DNA of 64,000 nt from Corticium candelabrum (lineage: Eukaryota; Porifera; Homoscleromorpha; Homosclerophorida; Plakinidae). The notes below the pieces were generated by a model. That model had not been told where the DNA came from and did no database searches. It saw only the letters and a program-made list of their open reading frames with translations. The DNA lies in contig NC_085100.1 in NCBI RefSeq assembly GCF_963422355.1, forward strand, positions 5,754,068 to 5,818,067. The letters are read 5' to 3'. This document shows positions 22,053 to 35,700 of this stretch, piece after piece (positions within the stretch are counted from its first letter, which is position 1; the number at the start of each line of letters is the position of its first letter). The position numbers and the translations under genes were made by a program.

Positions 22053-25000
22053 CTACTCATAACTGACCAGTTCACGGCGCAACTCCTCAATTTTCAGTCT
22101 TGTAAGAGAGATGTCCTGATCCACACAAAGCAGAAGTCAAATATTTCACAATGTCCAACTTGTCCAATAACAACACTACATACCGGAGGTAAAGAATGAT
22201 AGGCATTAAGTTGTGCTGTCAAAGGCAACAGCTCTTCTTGCAATTCATTTAATTCCTATCAACATGATTCGTTCAACATTAATTTGCATTATTAGTATGG
22301 CCATAAATAGATCTTAGTTACAAAAATTTGGCCTTTTTCAGCATGATCAAAACTAATGTCATATAGAAGGTAGCTCATAGTCAATAGTAATTTTTTCTGC
22401 ACAAACATACTCTTACACTTACCATGTACTGCTTCACCAACTGACTGTACATGATATCATCAGTCACACTACGTTCTTTTAGATCACACTAACAGTTAAT
22501 GAGAAACATTATAATACTTGAAAATAAATTTGAAACCATACGTTACTTCTGTCTCGTGTAGGAGCCTTGAATAATCAGCTGCCTTCCTGAAGAGAAAGTC
22601 TTTACCTTGAACTTTAGTTGAAAGAGAATTAAGTACGTCTACTTTCTCCTCATTGACTGAATCAGTAGCACTAACACAGAAGCAGACATTCAATGAAAAC
22701 ATGTAACTGTATTACAGCATGGCTGTAACCAATTTCGGAGGTCCAGCAATGCCCTTGGCACGAGTGATAGCTTAATTACCGTAGTTAGATTTACGAACAG
22801 TGCTTGTTGAAATCCGATAAAGAAACATTAATTTTGCAACATCATTTTACACCTTGTAAACTTTAAGCTGAAGAGTTTAACCTTCATGTTTATCAAACAA
22901 CCTTCATTTACCCACACTGTTTGCTAAATTTTGATTTAGTACAACATGTCTTTACTACGAATAAAGATTATAAATTTACAGTAATTCAATGTTTGACTAC
23001 AAGTGGAACCCGCACCTCTTCAGCCGATCATTTTGAGATGAAATAGTTGCTATATTTCTGTTAATTTGTTCAAGATTATGCTTGAGTTCAAATTCAGTCT
23101 CTGTTGCTTGTAATATGGAGTATGTCTCGTCTTGAAGGGCAAACATGTAACTGCAAAAACAGACTTTCAATACAATCATAAACAATCATTCCCTAATCAA
23201 GGTATTGACATACCTAACAGTTCTACAGTCTCTGAGCTTCAGCAACAAAGCAGTATTTGCAAGTGTCCTAATACTCACAGTCCCAGACTGTGACATATGA
23301 TCAACTGACAGTCCAATACTTCCCAAAACTTCACTGATGTACTGTCCTGAAGACAAAGTGGTTTACGTACAAACGTAGCTGGACATCTACATTTTTTGTT
23401 ACATGACATTAAGGACAGAACCTCATCACTATCCTCATACATTCAGATTCCATTCAGTGATATTACCTGTCTTGGTCCTCTAGCATGTAAAGATCGACTT
23501 CAATCACTGAGACTCTAGTAATATGATTCCATTTTACCATGCCATTTGAAATTAGGACTTTGTGTGTGTCTATAGACCATACCATACCATACCTAGTTTC
23601 AGCTGTGAGCCTTAGTAAGAAACGGGACTTTATTAACAGACCAGTTAAAAGTAGTTGAATTTGTCCAGAAATGCGTGGCTAAAGCGAGCACATGTACAGC
23701 AGTCTCGCTGATGTATGTGCAACAAACAGGGCACGTGCATCGCTATCTGTCTAACCAGTCCACCATTGCTACATGTACAGACAAGTCAGGAACACAGTCA
23801 GGAGGCTCCCATCACAGCTGTCAACAGGTAGGTATCTGAACCCTGTGTTCAATTATAAGATTCAGGCAATCAAATATCCGTTGCTTATAGCTCTGCAATT
23901 GCATGAAGAACGGAATAACTACATATATGCCTAAGCCTCCTTTACTCCTACTTAAACCAAGTAGACATAATCTGTTTGCGTTCACACTGACTTAAGTCTC
24001 TTTGTTCTCCCTTAGGATAGGGCACTTCCCGATGTGACTTATGTTCAGCCTTAGCTAGTCTGTTTTGCTAGATGATCACGTGAAGGTAGTGCACTAAAAA
24101 TTGTGGCAGGATGAGTGAACTTCCTGGCAAAGTACCAGAAGAGATATGCTTTGCCATGTGCATGGCCTGTTCTAAGTCGACTCTAGGCGTGCAGTGTGAA
24201 CGGTCTTTACCAAAAGGAAACTTAGGCTAAGTCGTCTTTGCTTAGCCAAGTCTCTTTATGCCAAGTATGTTACAGTATGAACGCTCCATAGCTTGCAGTT
24301 GGACAGCTGCTGAAATATCATCGTTCATCAGCTGTCTCTACACAAGAACTTGTAATTAACCTTGAAGTTAGCATACCGTATTCGCCCGTAATAACATCCA
24401 TACCAAAATAACGCCCATGCCCGCATATATGCCCATGTGCAACAGGTCAGAACTTTTAGCCCAAAAAACCCCATGCCCAAGTATAAGCCCAAGATATGCA
24501 TGCGCAGATGAAACAAAATGGGGTCCGCAGAACCATATTTATCTGTGTGTGTTTGATGAGCTGGTGTCAGTGTTGAGTGAAAGTGCTTACTGCTAGACTC
24601 ATGTCTTCGTTGCAATTACCAATCCTGATGCCTATGAGGAGCTTCAGGCCGACCACTCTCGTTTAAGTGTGTAGTGTCTAGTTTCTACATGCATTCTGAT
24701 GCTGTACGGATACCAGTACCTTTGCTCTTGCAAACGAATAATTGCAAGCATTTGTGGTATTTCTGTCTTCAAGTGTCTAGATGATGACTGGGCAAACAAC
24801 AGCATTTGTGACCATGTATACGCCTGGAACCAAAATAACGGCCATGCCCTAGCATATGCCCAGAAAAAGTGTTTCTTTTCTAAATGCCCAGGGCGATATT
24901 ACGGGTGAATACGGTACTTGTAGTTAGCACGTGTGTTATGTTCCTTTACACTAATCTTTGTGTCCCACATTTCCATGCTAGTTCAAGAAATTTTGAGCGA

Positions 25001-28000
25001 ACTAGTAGCACATAAATCTACAAGTCTATGAAGCATTCGAAGCCTTGCTCCACCTCTTGGATTTGTGTGGTGTATCTGAATACTCTGTAAGCCGCGTCCT
25101 GCTTCATACCACACAACACTTTCATTTGTCAAATAAACACGTCACTGGCAGGTTTTTAGCTAATCAAAGAGCTCAATTTTTTCACTATTTATCACCTTCT
25201 AGCAACTGAGTGGAAAACATGGATCCACGGATCCACGTACCATATACTTTGGCATTTCAAATAGACGGCAGGGACTGGTCTCATTTTCTTTTGCAAAACG
25301 ATCTACTCAGATGGAAGATGAAATACTTTTAGATAGCGGATGATGCCTTGTGGTGGCTGGGACAGAGGGTTCAAATGACTGATTCTCGTGTTACTACTCA
25401 GTAACTGTGTCTGATTAAAATTTGTCATGTGATGCCTTTGATATTTAACTATATACACGCGTACACATGCAGATATGAGTTACAAAATTGCAAATGGGTC
25501 TACAGGGCCTCTAAGACGTTTGTACAGGGACTATTTGGTTCCGGGAACTATTTGATATTGGAGACTATTTGGTCTAGAGCAATTTATTATCTAGGGCATA
25601 TTTGAGTCCAAAAACTGTTTAACTGGGCTTATTTGGTTTCAGCCATCTGAGGGGATTGGGTTCCAGGGACTATTTGGTTTCGCCTTTTTACTCCTCAAAT
25701 TGGTGGTTCCCAATATTAATGGGGAAAGTTCCATTAATTCCATGCATACTGAGTCTATTCTAGTATTAAAAAGCAGTCGAATTCTCTTATTATACATTGA
25801 GTAACCCAAATTCACTGGTGCTCCAATAGGGACAAGCTGTACACACGTGTATTACTGAAGCATAACACCCAGGGCTGCAAGTACTCTAATTTTCAACTTG
25901 CACTGCTTGTCTGTGTGAGCCATCAAGTGAAAATCCAGACTTCAAGGCTTTAGAGAATACAACATTGGAATCATTTTTCAGAGTAGAGAGTAGCGGGAAT
26001 TCCGAGGACAGAAAATCAAGCACAAGCATGTTTGCATAGTGACAACTGTTTAATCATACAGTACCGGCAATAAGTAAGCTGACAGCGATACGATACGATA
26101 CGATATGATACGATACGATACGATACGATACCATACGATACGCTACGCTACGCTAAGATACCATAGGATATCATATACATAGGATATCATACGATACGAT
26201 AAAAGATACCATGTAGGATAGGATAAGATAAAAGATGATACCATACAATTAAGATAAGATACCATCCATAGGATATACGATATGCAATATGATATATGAT
26301 ACAATTAAGATAAGATACCAGATGGTACACGCAATACGATATACGATATGCTACGATACGCAATACGATACGATACGATACGATACGCATACGATAAAAA
26401 TGTTAGGTTACTTATTGCCGGTACTGTAGTTCTGCTACTGTTCGTAGGCACAATTCCAGGTGTATGGTAGATCTGATAATAGTTGGTCTCTGGAGGTGGG
26501 GTCCTGACCCCTGGACAACTCGCCTAAATCTGCCCTTGGACTGAAAGAAGCATTTCTATAAATTTGGTACTTCTACGATAGAACCTCGGATAATTGAATG
26601 TCTGAGTCAGCCAATTGAATGTCTGAATCGGATAATTAAATGCCCGATTCGAATAATCGATTGCCTAAATCGAATGTTCAACACCGGATTTAAATAACTG
26701 AATGCAAAATCCTATTATTAGAAAAGTGCAGGATTCGTTAGAAGCCAGGGATCTGCGACCAGTTACTCGGGGCACAGATTCAGGATTGGGGTGGCAACCA
26801 CAGCAGCAAAGCGGGGTATGGAGGACTCCATGATCCAGACACTTGCGAGGTCAAAGAGCAATGCATACAAGCAGTCATGGGAAGCTGGACTCCAGGACAC
26901 TAAGACACTGGCCACGTACTCCCGAACACTAGTAGCTCCCCTATAGAGACCAAATTGGAGTACTCTAGCAGAGATCACATCAGTAGTATATTGTGTGTAG
27001 ACAGCAGCTAGTTGTGCGTGCGTTCCGGACTGGCATAGAATAGATCCATACACCAAGCAGCGGCAAACATACGTACACAGGGGTTGGAATTGTTATATTG
27101 GAGTATAACCAAAGGTCCCAAAAAGATGGGTCTGGCTTGGGTGCAGGGCAAACATGCCTGATGAGCACGGCTGCCTTCCTTTTGAGCTGGAGTCCGGTCT
27201 GGAACCTGCATCCACACCAAACACTGGTTCTCTTGGGCGAGGATTGGCCTAGCAGGGCTCCGCCAGTTCTCGATGCCTTTATAAAAGAGGCTGGCTAAGC
27301 GTTTAGTCATGTCGACTACAAGACATTACCTGGGCATAGGAGGTAAGAATGCAATACCAGAACAGTGTAATTCTTGTTTACGATTGCCAGGACTTGTCAG
27401 AAATAAACAACAGAACTTACCTGTCTACAGCTGCTAATGCAAATTCAATTGATTGCTTTTGTGACTATGATATCTATACAGGAAATGCTTTTGTGACTAC
27501 GACATCTATACAAGAACCCAACACTGCATAATTAAGAGCGACATCTATATGTGATAGTTGTCATTGCTTTGACGATTGCAGACTATTTAGCAGTGTTACA
27601 GACTTTGTGGTCACATGCAACGACAGTCGCTTTGTATGATTTTAGACAGATTTTACAAGTAGCACACTTAGAAGGAAAATGGCATCTAAATTTGTAATGT
27701 CACAACAATCCTTTCAGAGGGCTCATAGCGGTGAAAGCAAGGAAGTAGACTCAGCTCCTCTCTTAATAACAGCAAAGGACATGTCATTCTTAATCCCAAA
27801 GAACCTGAAATATCATGTTTCCAAACATTTAGTTGCATGCCAGTTGTATAAGTCTAGTAACTATACCGAAATCCCAGTATAGGGTGGAAAATGCCAGTAA
27901 AGGCAAGAAAGTAAGAGATTGTCCGTAAATAGTCACATTTACCAAAAATGGGCATGCCCTTTTGTCCGCTTGACCCCCTCCCCAATAGAAAGGACACTAC

Positions 28001-31000
28001 GACGGCTTTACAATAAAATACAAATGCTCTATTTGTAGATGAAGTACTGTATTACCCCGCATTTTGCTGCATGTAGGGTGGGGTTTGCCGGTATGGGGTT
28101 GGCTGTGGGCGGCAAGGGGTACTGCTGATGAAGGCGATGCGATAGATATTAACATCGCACACGTGTTCCATGATGATGGAGCCGGATGATGGCACTCTCG
28201 AAAGGCAGGAGGAAGACACGACTGCCGTGGAAGAGCATCAAACAAGCATTAAAGACGACAGTAGTCTAGCACGTGGAAGAAAATCTTATAGCATTGCCAC
28301 GAAACTTCGCGTACTTTCAAAGTACAGTGAAACCTGCACTAAGCGACCACCTGTGGGACCCAGGGGTATTGATCGCTTAGGACAGATGGTCGCTTAGAAG
28401 AGGAAGCCTCGTGCTTCCACACACCTATAGCCCTGCATGCCAGACCACCACGACACGGAACTTACAAAGTGCTAAACGTCTCGTTTCTTGTTTTGTGCAA
28501 TGTACATACTGTATTCCGTCCATGTGGTTACAGACTGTTCTAATCAAAGCTAGCTACTGTGACAGGGAAAAGAAACTGGATAGAGTTTGCTGCTGCATAC
28601 TCTTTCATGATTTCTTCTTTCTTCTTCAGCGCTCACTGAATCTGTGTTTTCTCCACGTCCATGTCTTTTGCTATCTGCCTTGCTGAGATTCCTTTCTCAG
28701 ACAGCTGAATAACCTTTACCCGGTCAGCTAAACTCAGAACTTTTCGTGACATCATGCAAGCAAGAATTGATTTGGGATACAAGTGTACCGCATGTGTGTT
28801 GGCAACACCTCTGAGAGGTGACAGCCGTGTTGGAATGTGCAATCAAGACAAAACAGGTACATTGTGGTCGTTTAGAAGAGGTGTTAACTGCTGTAGGGCC
28901 TTTGGATTAGCGGTCGTTGGTCGCGTTGGGCAGGTGGTCGCTTAGTACAGTAACCATTGTACGGGACAACGTTCTGTGCCAGGCAGATGCGGTCGCTAAA
29001 GCCAGGTGGTTGCTGAGAGGTGGTCGCTGGTACAGGTTTCACTGTACGACAAACTAGGCGGAAACAAGTCAAAGACAGCCAAAGAATGTGGAGTCTACAA
29101 GCAATGTGTCCAGGATTGGGTAAGGGACCAAAAATCACTGCAAGAGACCAAAAGGGAGCGGCAAATAGCAGTCTGGAAAAGGAGACATGTGCCAAGTATG
29201 GATGATTCGCAAAAAACACGGGAAGTTTCCACGTTTGGAAGAAAGAGTGGTTAGTTGGATGAAAGATCTTAGACAGAAGGGTGCTATGATCAGCGGAGGC
29301 AGTATCAAAAAGATATGCCAAACAGGTGTATCGTAAACTCTTTCCAGAAGCTGCAGGTAAAACAACACTTTGGTACGAGTTTAGATACATTTTGCAAGTA
29401 GCGTGCTTAACAGCAAAATGGCGTCTAAATTCGTGGTTTAGACAATATTTCTATCAGTAGTTTTCAGAAGGCTGACAGCTGTGGAAGGGAAGGTGCAACC
29501 ACAGCTTCAGTTTCTAGTAATAATATACATGGAGTTTGTTTGGAGATTAGTGCATACAGACTTGTGATTGTCGAAGAGTCTGTGTCAAAGAGTCGATGAA
29601 AGTTAACAAAGTCTTTCAAACACTGAATTTGCAAATCTACTTGTTTGATATCTACAGATTCTTATAATTAAATGAGCATAACAAGGTCAAACATTAATGT
29701 ACTATGGTCTGGCCAATCGTTTGATAAGTCTATATCTACTACATTGCTAAACATTTAGCCACATGCTCAATATATCAGTCAGAGTCTACCAGAGTGCCGG
29801 TATATACACTGCATCAAGTCTCTGCTCTTTGTGACAGATTTTATGGGAACTGAATAAAAATCCTTTAGGCAATATCATGATAGAATTAAACACTGACTGA
29901 AATGGTGTATTTGAATAGGAAAAACTACACTATAACATATTATGGCATACATAACAATAATCCTGCAACCACCAACCGGAAAGTCATTCGTTGATGAAAA
30001 TTTAAAGAAATACGTCAAAGTTTTAGTTACCTGGTCATTGCTCTTCTTGTTCAAACTAACTCCATGACACTACTCTAATTTCATAAATGTTCGGCAATCT
30101 AAATTTTCGGCAAAAGTAGGTTGCCGCTATTACGGCATACATTAATTTTCAGCATAAGGTGGTTTGCAGGAACCTTCACATACTAACTGAAGTACCAGAC
30201 GCATATCGCATATCATATCATTCGGTGCGTGCTAAACTACTACTGCGGTACGTAAGTAGTCTCGCGTAGCCAGCCCCTCCCCATTTTTGATTAGCGCAAC
30301 ATGCGGTGTGGAAGTTTCAATTCTTGGTTTTAGGTGTCAAAGTCCCATGATAGTTATGTTGCGCTCTGGAGCCAGCTCAGCTCAAAATGTTCGTAGTACA
30401 TCAAGGTACATGGTGAAGCACAGATATCCTATACAGTATGTCGGCATTACTAATTTTTTGGCAAACATATGAATGTGCTTACAGTACATATACTGTACAT
30501 ATACATATTAATGTCTGTTTTGAATGATTCAGAGGAAACTGATCCAACATTTGAATGGGCATTAAATTTGGGTGGACATTAAATTTGGGCATGGCAGACC
30601 CTTCGCTGAAATTGCCGAAATTAAATGTATGCCAAACATTTACAAAATTAGAGAATTGCAGCAATGTATTAAACGTGCAATGCATGTTATGACGACTGTC
30701 AGATTGTCATTATTACTATTTCTGCAAATACACATACCAACCAGCGATTATGTCATAAAGTATTGCTATGTTTAAAAGAAAACTACCACAAATACCATTT
30801 CCATAAGTTCTGTTTCCTAACATCCAAATAGCTCTAAAACCTTGTCATTCAATGGACTGGTGGCCAATTTATCTCCAACAACGTCAAGCAAGAGAATATG
30901 GACTTTACAAAGTTGTTTCTAAACAAAATATTATAGTACACACTAAAGACTCCTTCCTATAGTACCACAATGTGGCTTTAGGCATAATGCTTGGACAACT

Positions 31001-32711
31001 AAAAACTGGTCAATTTACATTAGCATTTAGAGTGATTCCTTCAGCACATCCACGAAGTTCATATTTGACACCTGTTGAGAGGAATTGTGACAGGTGAAAG
31101 GAAGAAATTAAATCACACAAACATACCATATTTGTCTGTCAAGACTAGAATGAATCTGCAGCTTTCTCAGCAGGAGCATGTCAAATTACAATAGTTATAC
31201 TAGACTACTAATTGAAGCTGGGTCTACACCTTTGCTTCTACAGCTATAGCCTTCTGAAAGCTGTGATAAGCAGTAGTCTCGCCAGAATTTTTCTCAACTG
31301 ACAATGCTAATGGTGTTATAACAGAATTTAACAAAATGACCTAACTTCCAGTTGGAAAATTTTGTTCATGAAAGATTATGCTATCACCATAAATTAGGGG
31401 ACTACATGTAATATTACTTTATGCACCAACTTAAACATGATCTGTCAACATTCTTCAAGTAAGTCATGGAAGTCCACTCTTACCATCCATACACACCTAT
31501 GGTCAACTTCTGGGAATTAGCAATGCTTTTACACATTATGTGTAACGTACTATTTACTAGAACTGAAACGATTCTTGTACAACTTGCAGCTTTTTACATG
31601 CATTCATTTCACACATGAATACAATGACTTAACACTAAAGAAAAACTGTTAAGTTTCATCTCTGTGTGGAAGTTAGGGAATGTCAACCTATTCCTGTCTT
31701 CTGTAAAATTACGGTTTCAACTGTGATACAACACAGGTGTTTACACACAATTACCCCAAGAGGAAACAACCACACCAAGATGTATCAAGTAGCTAGACCC
31801 TGTTTCTAATAATTTGCAATAAAATTTAGTATTGTACTCTGCATTGGGATTTCATTGCAATTTATGTTGCTAACTTGCTAGCATGGTGTGGACATTACCG
31901 TAAAAATTGAGCAATTTTCTCCCAACCAGCAATGAACTCTCTCAACAGGCAAAATGCTAGATATAATAGTCATTTGAAAGCTAGATACACACATACAGAC
32001 AAATGGGCAAAAAGACAGTAAGACAGCTAGCATTGCAAGCTCTGGCAAAAACACTAATATTAAGGTTGTTGCAAACAATTATGAATTTAGACACTACAGC
32101 ATTTACTATTAAAGGGCTACTGCAGCGCAAAAATCAAAAATTATTTTTTGAGCTAAATTAAAAGATCTATATACGTGTACTTTAGAAAAAATAAAATTAG
32201 ATTTTTTGCGAATGTATTGAGAGAACGAGAGCAGTTGAAAGTTACTTCTGCTGTACTATTTCCGAAACAGGGCGGTGTTAGCACACTGACCTCAGTGGAG
32301 GCAGAGTAGTGCTATCATACGTACTAGATAGTATGACGAGTGGGTCAGAAACGGCACGTTGGAGCGACCTTGCTACACGTCGGGATTTGGAAAGCGAATC
32401 AGAAGATTTGTCATTGTCGGATTCTTCGTTGAGCGAAGTGCTGGAGCACTGCGGGAAAGCAATCTCTCAGTCCGTCGACATCGTCATCTGAATGCAGCAG
32501 AAGACGTTGGATCTGTGGAACTATATATGTTTGAGCCACTCGCTGACAGTGGATCTACTAATGAATTGCTCTCATCTGTTGATGTTGACGAACGTAGTGA
32601 ACGGCTGTCTGACATGCCGTGGTAAGTCCTAGTGCAGAAACGGAAGTTGCCAACAGCTGTACACAAAGTGTCTCCGCTAGATGTGATTGCGGTTACTAAT
32701 TATGAGTATTG

Positions 32712-32784
<73 letters not shown>

Positions 32785-35700
32785 TGTGAGAAATTGCAGA
32801 AGTTCTCTCCAGAATGAGAGAATACGACGCCAGTTTGTAGTGCATCGTAGATCATCCTGGTTTTCATTACAACTGTCTTGACGTATGGTTAAAGTATTGT
32901 ACTGCAAACAGCGTACTATCAGTATCGCCAAGAACATGAAACGAGAGTGCTACCGCAGTCTGCACATGGGTAATATGTAGCCCCATCATCATAACAAGGG
33001 GTGCAGTGTTTGCACTTTCCGAAGACATCACAGTTTGTGAATGTTTACGCCTCTCTCCTTCGATAGAAACAAGAGCTTCTTCCTACAATTGAAAGTGAAA
33101 CGATTACTTATTTGTTCGTTTTGATGATCAACAGGCAACTGTGCTTACCCTAGCCTCTTTCTTGCTTCTCGAAGCCAAGCCTCTTCTTCCGGGGCGGTTG
33201 CGGTGAGCAGAATCAACCTGCTGTACGAAAATGACTGGTACTACATCAGACTCTGGTCTTCTCTCTTGCTGCTGAGTCCAAAGCTTTGAAACAACTCAGT
33301 CTCTTTCTCAAAAGTGTTCTTCGAAGTGACAGCTGCAAACTCCATTGTGCTCTTCCCAGCCGTCTCCTAGTACTTAGATGTTCGTCGAACTTGTTTTTCC
33401 CACCTTTTACAAAGGTGTGGATTTTTTGGAAACCGAAATACTCTAAATGTTGCAGCCTGCTGCAACACAATGCCGCACCATACTCGAGTATCACAACAAT
33501 GGATAGGGTGCCTCCAATGACATCAATGTGCTAATCTGCCCCATTCCGGAAATGGAAAACAAAAGTAACTTTCAACTGCTCTCATTCTCTCAGTGCATTC
33601 GCAAAAAAATATAATTTTATTTTTTCTAAAGTACACATATGTAGATCTTTTAATTTTGCTCAAATAATAATTTTTGATTTTTGCACTGCAGTAGCCCTCT
33701 AAGCTTACTACTTGTAAGACCGATCTAAAATCATACAAAGAACTGTTGTTTCGCATGACTGCAAAGTCTGTAAGTAGTCTGTAACTCGCAAAGTACAGCA
33801 ATGATTATAATTAGACACCAAATACAAATACCGCTCTTGGTTACAATGATAGGCTCCATAAATGTGGTAAGCCATGAAAGCAATTGATTCTGAATTAGCA
33901 GTTGCAGACAGGTAACTTCTGTTGTTTATTTCGGACAAGACCTAGCAAATTGCAAACACAAAATTACACTGCTCTGGTGAAACTCTTTTGTAACCGTTTT
34001 GCAAATCTGATTAGGAATTCCCTGATTGTCTGTGGTTGCTATGTACAATCAATCACAAATACCACTCTGTGATTGGACCAAACTAAGAGTGTGGCACATT
34101 TTTAGCATAATCAGATAGTCATAAACCGGAAGTCATCCCATACATTTGAATACGCTCCTCATTAAGTATCATGACTTTTGCTGAAATTAGTGCTAGGTTG
34201 AACTAGTTCACAGCACCTGGCAGACTGGCCAATGACTGAAGGCAACATCAAATGAATGTGGTCATTGGCATCATCATTATTATGTAAGGCTAAAGCTTTT
34301 TCTACTGGAGTGCAATTCATAACCTCTTCTGCCTTATCTTAAGAGCATACTGGAAGTTAACAAGAGAGAGTATGGGTTGGAGGTTTTTCAGTGAAATTAC
34401 TGGAAGACGCCACAAAAGGTGGCACTTGCACAGTTTAATTTTTGGCAATGACTAGCGGTCTGGCAGCTGGACGTCTACTGCAAGGCTAGAGGTTTGGCAC
34501 TTCCTGTACTAGATCGTAACTGTTCTTAACACCGGCTGCCAACTGCTCCTTCCACCGACCATAGACAGGAGAGAAGCGGACACTACCACCCCTACGAATT
34601 TGTCTCAACTCCTGTTGGAAACGCCAGCAAGGGTGGTGAACAAACAGTATACCGCCAGTTGGGTGCTACCACCCCACCAATCGCTTCACTCCCCCTTGCC
34701 CTAGATCCTCCACTTAAACCAATCGGCACGCTATAGAAGTACAAAACCGGGATGGGGAATACTGGAGTCGTGCCGATAGTTTTGGTGCGAGTATTGAAAT
34801 GTGGGAGTAATGTCAGATGGCGAGCAGACGTGAGTAATGACACACTGGCATAAGAAGCGAGGGGAGGAAGCCCCTTCCTTATTGTAGTAATTGAATTTTT
34901 CTGTGCCAGTTACTTTTGCAAATCTGTTCATGGTCTGGCAAGCATGGTAGTTTCTCCTTACTCATGATGACATCCACGGTATATCCCCTCCCCCGCTCGT
35001 GAACATCTTAGTAAGCCACTGTGACACGACGTTAGATGACGCACTTGGACATCCCGAACTCTAGCGAAACGTTGTTTTCTGCACCGTGACTGCCCGACTG
35101 TATGTGCATGTGCAGAGGGCACATCAGAAACGTTGTTGTTGCACATGCACTATTGACACGTGACTGCCGGACTGCTAGCCACTTCGTTACTTTTTCTTAC
35201 GGAAAGTGGACATGGATGTTGCCGTTGTCATTGCTGCAAGTTGCATTTTGATGTTTGAGATGCTGGATGATCTAGGAGATTTACATGTAGCAGAACCTGC
35301 AGTAGGAGTTAATGACTTAGACTATGGGAAGTTGGGAAAGTAGGGAAATCCTTCCCACCCAGATCGCAGTTTGAGGAATCTCCAGAACAGCTAATGCATT
35401 CACAAGTCTGCCAATATCCGACATTCCCTTTGCTGGGTAAGACCTACTGTGCATGTGGCACCTTTCCTCTTCTAACCTCTACTGCATATACCTTAGGTTT
35501 CGTTCTGGCCGAAACCTAGTCTAGTAGTAGAAGAGAAGAGGAGGTCTCAAGCAGAAGAGGTCTCGTGATCACTTCTAAATAGGGATATACAACAAGTTGA
35601 CAACCTACCTCTTCCAGTTCTAAGGCTGATTGAAATACCCCAAATTAAGTTACATTGTTTAATGTCTGTATGCGAACCTTCTGACTTGTATTCGTTTTCT

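Larger units (their letters stand above)
23347..35677 (-). other. Giant second intron of HAUS1 (12.3 kb), filled with transposons
   Basis: The donor GTTCGC follows GTCAGAAG (phase 1), and the acceptor TTCAG precedes GACAGTACATC, which supplies the matching two bases. The family alignment continues without a gap (KSEG then QYISEVLG). The intron contains the separately listed MITEs, satellite, DIRS, pogo and TTAA elements. Confidence 0.85.

Noticed and set aside
23474-23522. A possible HAUS1 exon on the minus strand (reading VSVIEVDLYMLEDQD)
   Set aside because: Its donor phase does not fit the next exon, whereas the exon at 35855-35678 fits both the phase and the family alignment.
26085-26396. 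A CRISPR-like array
   Set aside because: The unit is a 5-bp satellite without spacers, in a eukaryotic genome.
26763-27056. A 97-codon minus-strand frame as a gene
   Set aside because: The plus strand of the same stretch encodes the DIRS recombinase motif, so the minus frame is a shadow.
35212-35343. A small plus-strand gene starting MDVAVV
   Set aside because: Only 43 codons and no recognised motif; it lies in the HAUS1 intron and may be transposon debris.
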